Assembly (NCBI GenBank): GCA_951799445.1
Contig: OX637296.1
Location: forward strand, 10,850,001 to 10,914,000
Direction: 5' to 3'
DNA: 64,000 bases
Origin: Pseudisothecium myosuroides
Taxonomy: Eukaryota; Streptophyta; Bryopsida; Hypnales; Lembophyllaceae
Shown here: in pieces, positions 58,403 to 64,000 of the stretch
Layout: every line of letters starts with the position of its first letter
Position numbering within the stretch: position 1 is the stretch's first letter
Made by a program: the position numbers and the translations under genes
Notes under the pieces: model-generated
The model's input: the letters and a program-made list of their open reading frames with translations, nothing else
Database searches by the model: none
What the model was told of the DNA's origin: nothing

Positions 58403-61400
58403 ATGGCTTCCTCTACTGAGACTCTAATTTTGGTAAGTGCAACGCTCTTCCCACTTCCTTCAACTTGTTCAATCACCTGTTTGATCAATTGCCAAATTAA
58501 ACGAGCTCGAAATTCATGAGAATGATCAGTGTATGTTGTCGCGCGTCATGAAGGTGCACTTGCACGTTTCTGGTGGAGAATAGGGAGTTTTAATGAACGT
58601 ACAATTGGCGTTGCTGACGAGGGGGTTCCTATTTGCATGTTCTCATTTGTATCAGTGCCAATTGCCAATTCCGTTTGAAACGCCTCGGGAGACTCGATCT
58701 CCTATGCACAGAACCATTTCATTTGTAACTTAGAAGTTGTGAGAATCGAACTCACCCTCAGTTCCTCCTGTAAACGAAAGTTTTGGTTGTATTTTGAAAC
58801 GCCTCGGGAGACTCGATCTCCTGTAAACGAAAGTTTGAAACGCCTGGAGACTCTTAGACTGTTCATAAATTAAACATTTTTTCTACCCGCGTAGCAGTTG
58901 AATGTGAGTATTCACCCTTTAGCTTCTCCACTGTAGATGTCACGCAATCTACTGTAAGAGAACTCAAAAGTTGGACTGTTGGTGTGGACAGAATGCACAG
59001 TGCTGTGCAATTCTTGTCCAGATTCTTTGCAGCAGTTGGTAAGTTACTCCAGATTGGGCACGAAAAGAATCTCGTGATTCCTTGCCTACGGAGTTGCCCT
59101 TCAAGAATGTTGGAATCATGTAAAATACTGTAGTGGTGTCTGGTTTGCATTTTCAGAATTACACTCCCGGCCTACTGTATGTCTGGGACATGGACGATGA
59201 GGAACATGGTCCTTAACCCTTAATAAAGACGGTCGGAGTAAAATTTCATGTCAGGGATTGGTCAAACTTCATTGGATTTCTACATTAAAATACATATTTT
59301 AAAATTTTAATATTTTTCACATGTAGTAATACGTGTCTAATATTGAATCACATTTTTTCATATTTCAAAACATTAAACTAAATTTTATATGATTTTTTAA
59401 AGAAATTTCTTTATAAAAATCATAGTAATTATAAAACTGCTTAAAATAGTATATTTTTTAAAAGAAAAATGGAACTAACAGAGACAAACATCATGATATA
59501 TTTGATGTACTCCATAAGCTCATACCAAGAGAAATTTGATAGAAACAGGTCAAAAGTGGTAAAATAGAGTCACAAGATGTGATGCACAGGGAGATCATCT
59601 GTAGTTTCCCTTGGTGGGATATTCAAGGTTTCCTAGATGATTTTGCACTAGGAGCAGAGATGTCCAGGAATCAGAGATACCTGTATAAATCTCCCTCAAT
59701 TTCCATAAACTGGCTGAATTCGAAACAGACCGCTTTGCCACTTTGCAGGACGCGCAGCCTGAAACTTAAAAGCCTGTACTAGTCCTACTTTCTTAAGCTG
59801 TGAGTGCATGAATGTTCCAATTTCTGGTTCCAAGAATTACGCCAATTTAACGTCGATTTTGATAAACTGGCGCATGAAATTGGCGTATCCCACGACTTCG
59901 GCCGGCACTTTGCAGGCCGCGCGGCTTGAAACTTAAACTTACACCTGACCTGGTTCGTAGAGCTAATTTGTGCCCGAATTTGTGTAGCCTTGTCACAATT
60001 GCTGGCACAGGACCACGCCAGATGAACGACGTTCATTGACGATTTGAACGAAACTGACGCTCCTGTGAATTGAATGAATCTTAAGTTGCAGGGTGTGGCT
60101 GTGGCGTTGCTGGTGATCTGTGGAAGCCTGTTGCTATGGAGACGACAGTGGAGCAAGTATCTGAACTTGCCGCCAGGTCCTCGAGCGCTGCCCATCGTGG
60201 GGTCGTTGCATTTGTTGGGCACGCACCCGCACCGCAGCTTGGCAGAGTTGGCTTCGCAGTATGGGCCGCTCATGTCCGTGTGGCTGGGGCAGCGGCTCTG
60301 CATCGTGGCAAGCACGCCGGAGGCGGCCAAAGAGTTTCTCAAGCTCCAGGACGCCAACTTCGCCTTCCGCCCCTCGAGCCACGCTACCGAAATGATTTTA
60401 CCTGGAGGTGTGCATTCCCTCTACCCCATCCATCCATTACCTTGTTTTGTTTTGTTTGTTACGGTGAGATCTCTTGGTCCGCGCGTCCCTTGGTCACATT
60501 CTTGGTACCACTGGAAAGCCCTCGGCAAGGAGGAGTGACCGGGTTTTGTTTTGTGGCCTTTAGATCTATGGTGTGAAAGTTATTGAATTTCAAAGTTTTT
60601 ATGAATTAAAAATAAGAAAATTAATTTCCCTTTTGTTTTGACTGGGGCAATGGCACACAACACACTAGTTTTGTTGAAGGAAATCAGAAATTGGAAAGAT
60701 TGAGAGTCCGTAAAGGTAGAGGTTTAGCCAAAAATCTCACGTTTTGTATAACTTCATAGGCATTAGAGTTAATTGTAAAGGTCGTCCTCAATTGCAACAA
60801 TGGTGTCAAAGGAAGGTTTAATTAATAGTATTACCAAAGAAACACAACACCAAACTCCATCAAATCCCAGTTTGGGTGCTCCAAGGAGTTTTGTCCTATG
60901 TAATTTTTAAATTCTAGCTCTTGGTTTTGCATAGTATACAGTACATTCTATGATTAATTCTATTCGCTGGTATATTTCTTTCATTTCTTGCTTGTTTATT
61001 TGAATTAGTAATTTTATTGAATTGTAGATTGATAATTTGTCTAGGGTTTCTATTATGAATTGGCTATTTGGAAAAGTGAATTAGCTCATTTGTAAGTGTT
61101 TGCCAGTTCCATTAGGAAAAAAATGAGCCTCCAAAGGGGCTATGAATTCCCGGATAGCAGGGGTCATTGGCCGAAAAAAAAATTGACCAGCTAACTGTAG
61201 GGCCTAATTAGCACTGGACAATTCAATTAAACAATTGAAAAAAATTTAATATTAAGAAAAATATGAAATTATAGTATCTTTAAATCTAATGTGGCAATAC
61301 TTAGTATGACCATGTCAGACTGCTATTTCTAAATTATTTTTTAAATGATTAAAAAAAAATTAATATTTTTAGAAAAACTTAGAAGTTTAAATTTTAAATT

Positions 61401-64000
61401 TTTTTTGAAGAAAATTATTATTATTTTTTAAATAATAATTATTATAATTTTTAATATTTTAATCTTTTTTATTGTAGATACTATTCATCATTGATGATGA
61501 CCAGTGGCCACTATCCCTCAGAGGGGCTGTGAGTTCCATTGAAGCTGAGGAACTCCTAAAAAAAAACAATTCCTTTGAGGGCTCATTTTTTTCCTAATGC
61601 ATTCCTTGAAGTGTACTACCAAGTGTTGAATTTGCTACTTAGTTTGGTTTGTGTATGTCCTCATTAGTGTCAATTTCGTAAACTTGGTGGAATTCCAGTG
61701 CTTTGGTAATTTGGAAGCAGAAATCTTGATATACTAATGTTGTTAAAGTATCAATAATTTGTATTACAAACACTAAATATCATTATTAGTGTAGTACTTT
61801 GTTTTAGAGCTCTTGTGTGGATGAATGTTACAATTTTTTGGCGCTCAAAATCTTGCCAATATAACAAAATTGGTAATTGTTGACTAATTCAATTCATCCT
61901 GACAATTCAGATATGGTGATGCATGACATCACACCTGCAATTCGACACTTGCGAAAAATCCTTGTGACAGAACTCATGTCCACAAGGCAGTTAGAATCCT
62001 CTCGATACATACGAATGGAAGAAATGGCATCCGCACTCTGCAGAATAGCCAACGAGAATGGCCCTACTTGTGACATTCGTGAGCATATGACCTTCATGAA
62101 CACAAATGTCATATCACGCATGATCTTTGATAGACAATTTGAGGGTGTGAAGGAACAAGACCACGACAATAAAATGGTTGAGGTATTGACATTGTTATGT
62201 TTATTCAAATTTTGGCTAAAGTTTTCAAATATGGCAAGATTGTTGTTAGTTTAATTCTTCCTTCCAACTCCTCTTTCAAGTCAATTCAATGGCAGTTTGA
62301 TGAAATATGGAAAGTGTCCTCACTACAAATTGTAACTTAAATTGATAGCCATTTGTTGTAGAATATTTGAGATTGTCCAATAGTTTGGCTGGAAATATAT
62401 TTCTCTTTTGGATCATTTTGACATTTTTGGGGTAGGAATTCTTTTCAATTAGCTAAATATTTCCAAAAGTTTCATTATTGAAATTAGTCAAGAATTCTCT
62501 ATATTTGTCATTCGGCTAAAAATCATTCAATTTTTCTTGGTTGGATTTAGGAATTCATAGTGCTTGTAGAAGAAATGAAGGTGAAGGTCAGTGCTATTTA
62601 CATCGGAGACTTCTTCAATGTCCCGAAGTGGTTTGACCTTCAAGGGTTGAACAAGCAGTTTCGAAAGCTTCGAGTTCACATGGACGGGTTCTACAAGAAG
62701 ATGATCGATGAATACAAAGAAGATCAAAGGAAAAAGCCCTCCAAAGATGGAAAGAAAACACTCCTTGACATTTTCTTGGAGCAACTCAACTACCCAGAGA
62801 ACGGAGTTACTCATGAACATATTGAAGGAGTCATTTATGTAAGTAATTCCAAAAATATAAACTTAAAATTTTAAATCTTGAACTCTAAACCTAGACCTAT
62901 TATTAATGTTTTTAAGGTAGTGACTATCATTTAGAGCTTGAGGTCAAGTTTTGATACATATGTAGGTCAAACTTTGAAAATTCATAACCTTCTCGTATTA
63001 TGTCTTATTTCAATGTGACTGATACCTAAAGAAAAGATTTTAAATTGCATTGAAATTATCTTTCCATTGCTAACAAGTTCTTCAACAATTGAGTTATTCT
63101 AATTATTCTAAATGCTCAAACACTCAATTGTTTAAACAATCACTCTTTAACATGTTGTTCACTTAGAATTGCAATGTAATGCACTCACATTCTTAAATGA
63201 ATCCTTCAAAGTTGAAAGTTATCATTCTTGAAGTGGATAATAAATTTGAACATTAAAAAGTGATTTTTATGATTTGTAATGACATTTATTTTTATGCTTC
63301 TAACGATAGAGCTTCATTTACCTTTCATTTGAAACTTGAAAGAAGACAGATTTTCAAAGATCTATATCTAATAATTTGGCCCCCTTCCTTTAGATCCTTC
63401 CATTTCAATGTTGATTATACATTGCTTCCTTAACTTACTTTTAAATCCATTGTTGCTTGAAATCATAAACACTCAAACTTGCAATGATTGAATTACTATA
63501 ACAAATTCTAATCCCTAAACTTACAATGTTTACTTGAAACCACGTACATTCGCTTGATGTTGTGAAATAAACCTTAAATTTGCAATTGCTTGAAATCATA
63601 TGCTCCTACAACTTAGGATGTGACATAACCTCCAAGTCCTAAAATCTCTAGTTCTAGAATTGCTTGAAGTCGTGTATGTATATGAGATGATTGAATTTCT
63701 ATGTTGGATCCTTTTATTGCTAGGATTTATTAGGAGCAGGGACAGAGACAACAACAATCTTAACCGAGTGGGCCATGGCGGAGGTTCTTCACAATCCAAC
63801 ATTATTAACAAAGGTGACCTCAGAGCTTGACCGTGTGGTTGGTTTGAACCGCACCGTGCAAGAATCCGACCTCCCTCACCTCAAGTATCTCCAAGCCATC
63901 ATCAAAGAGACGCTTCGCTTGCATCCTCCCGTTCCGTTACTCATCCCGCACCAAAGTAAGGCTGCAACCAAAGCTTTTGGCTATGACATCCCCGCACAGA
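58403..64000 (+). CDS. cytochrome P450, CYP71 clan (A-type), 3' end outside the window
   Basis: ER-anchored heme-thiolate monooxygenase; substrate unknown. Exons: 58403-58432, 60092-60407, 61911-62182, 62551-62838, 63724 to beyond 64000, all GT-AG with matching phases. The first exon (MASSTETLIL, start context gccATGGCT) joins GVAVALLVICGSLLLW to complete the N-terminal membrane helix; the alternative ATG at 60074 lies across the acceptor. Then come the LPPGPRALPIVGSLHLLG hinge, the C-helix region (TPAIRHLRKI), DFFNVPKWFDLQGL, the I-helix oxygen-activation motif (LLGAGTETTT), EWAMAEVLHNP and the K-helix ExxR (KETLR), ending in YDIPAQ. PERF and the heme Cys motif lie beyond 64000. The usual C-helix Trp of WxxxR is replaced by Ile. 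The 'EWAMAE...ELDRVVG' and 'PHQSKAAT...YDIP' blocks recall CYP98, CYP75 and CYP703 relatives, but the family cannot be fixed. Introns carry repeats (see separate entries). Confidence 0.85.
58673..58857 (+). repeat. short direct repeats in P450 intron 1
   Basis: The phrase tttgaaacgcctcgggagac plus tcgatctcct occurs at 58673-58702 and 58793-58822, with a third shortened copy at about 58834-58855. 'gtaaacgaaagttt' is also duplicated (58769 and 58821 regions). The 5' splice site of the 30-nt first exon lies 240 bp upstream. A second direct pair (cactttgcagg..gcgc..ctgaaacttaaa) is at about 59739-59770 and 59906-59937. Confidence 0.65.
61110..61599. mobile_element. MITE inside P450 intron 2
   Basis: Inverted termini CATTAGGAAAAAAATGAGCC and the matching GGCTCATTTTTTTCCTAATG, extending inward to AAAGG/CCTTT. 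490 bp, AT-rich centre, no ORF. It lies in the 1.5-kb intron between 60408 and 61910 together with the repeat at about 60443-60600. No target duplication is obvious. Confidence 0.65.

Noticed and set aside
59785..60576. Open frames antisense to, or in other frames of, the second P450 exon
   Set aside because: They are shadows of the GC-rich exon 60092-60407; the P450 frame carries the recognisable motifs.

Overview
This is a nuclear window from a land plant: AT-rich, intron-containing genes, an A-type cytochrome P450, a group 3 LEA (desiccation-type) protein and many plant-type transposable elements. The P450 has four introns and the transposon mix includes a Plavaka/KDZ-like transposase. That would suit a moss, liverwort, lycophyte or fern, but the sequence alone does not fix the lineage.

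Layout. 1-2.1 kb: one or two exons of an unidentified gene. 2.6-3.0 kb: a small inverted-repeat element. 3.6-12.0 kb: a spliced Plavaka-like DNA transposase gene. It reads as 11 exons and 916 codons, with one in-frame TGA, and it is split by a 3.5 kb GC-richer TG...CA element that carries a broken gag-like ORF and is flanked by a 5-bp duplication (GGTGG). 12.3-13.4 kb: a ~184-bp tandem array. 13.4-31 kb: no convincing host gene; a mosaic of MITE-like elements with visible terminal inverted repeats and target duplications (TTAA, TA or 3 bp), some nested. 31.4-34.2 kb: the LEA gene on the minus strand, with a tiny first exon and ABRE motifs upstream. 34.8-39 kb: more repeats. 39.9-43.2 kb: a decayed PIF/Harbinger element with transposase (+) and Myb/SANT-like ORF1 (-) converging. 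43.2-58.3 kb: repeats, including a 121-bp CACTA MITE, with no supported host gene. 58.4-64.0 kb: the P450 on the plus strand, whose membrane anchor begins in a 30-nt first exon; the window ends before the heme-binding motif.

How it fits together. Two genes look functional and host-owned, the LEA protein and the P450. No pathway link between them is visible. Almost everything else is mobile DNA. Nonsense codons in the transposon genes are all TGA or TAG, never TAA, as expected from cytosine deamination in methylated DNA. No dedicated new multigene system was found. The most novel item is the nearly intact plant Plavaka-like transposase gene and its nested insertion. Second is a TTAA-flanked, piggyBac-like non-autonomous family whose insertion site can be checked against an empty site in the same window.
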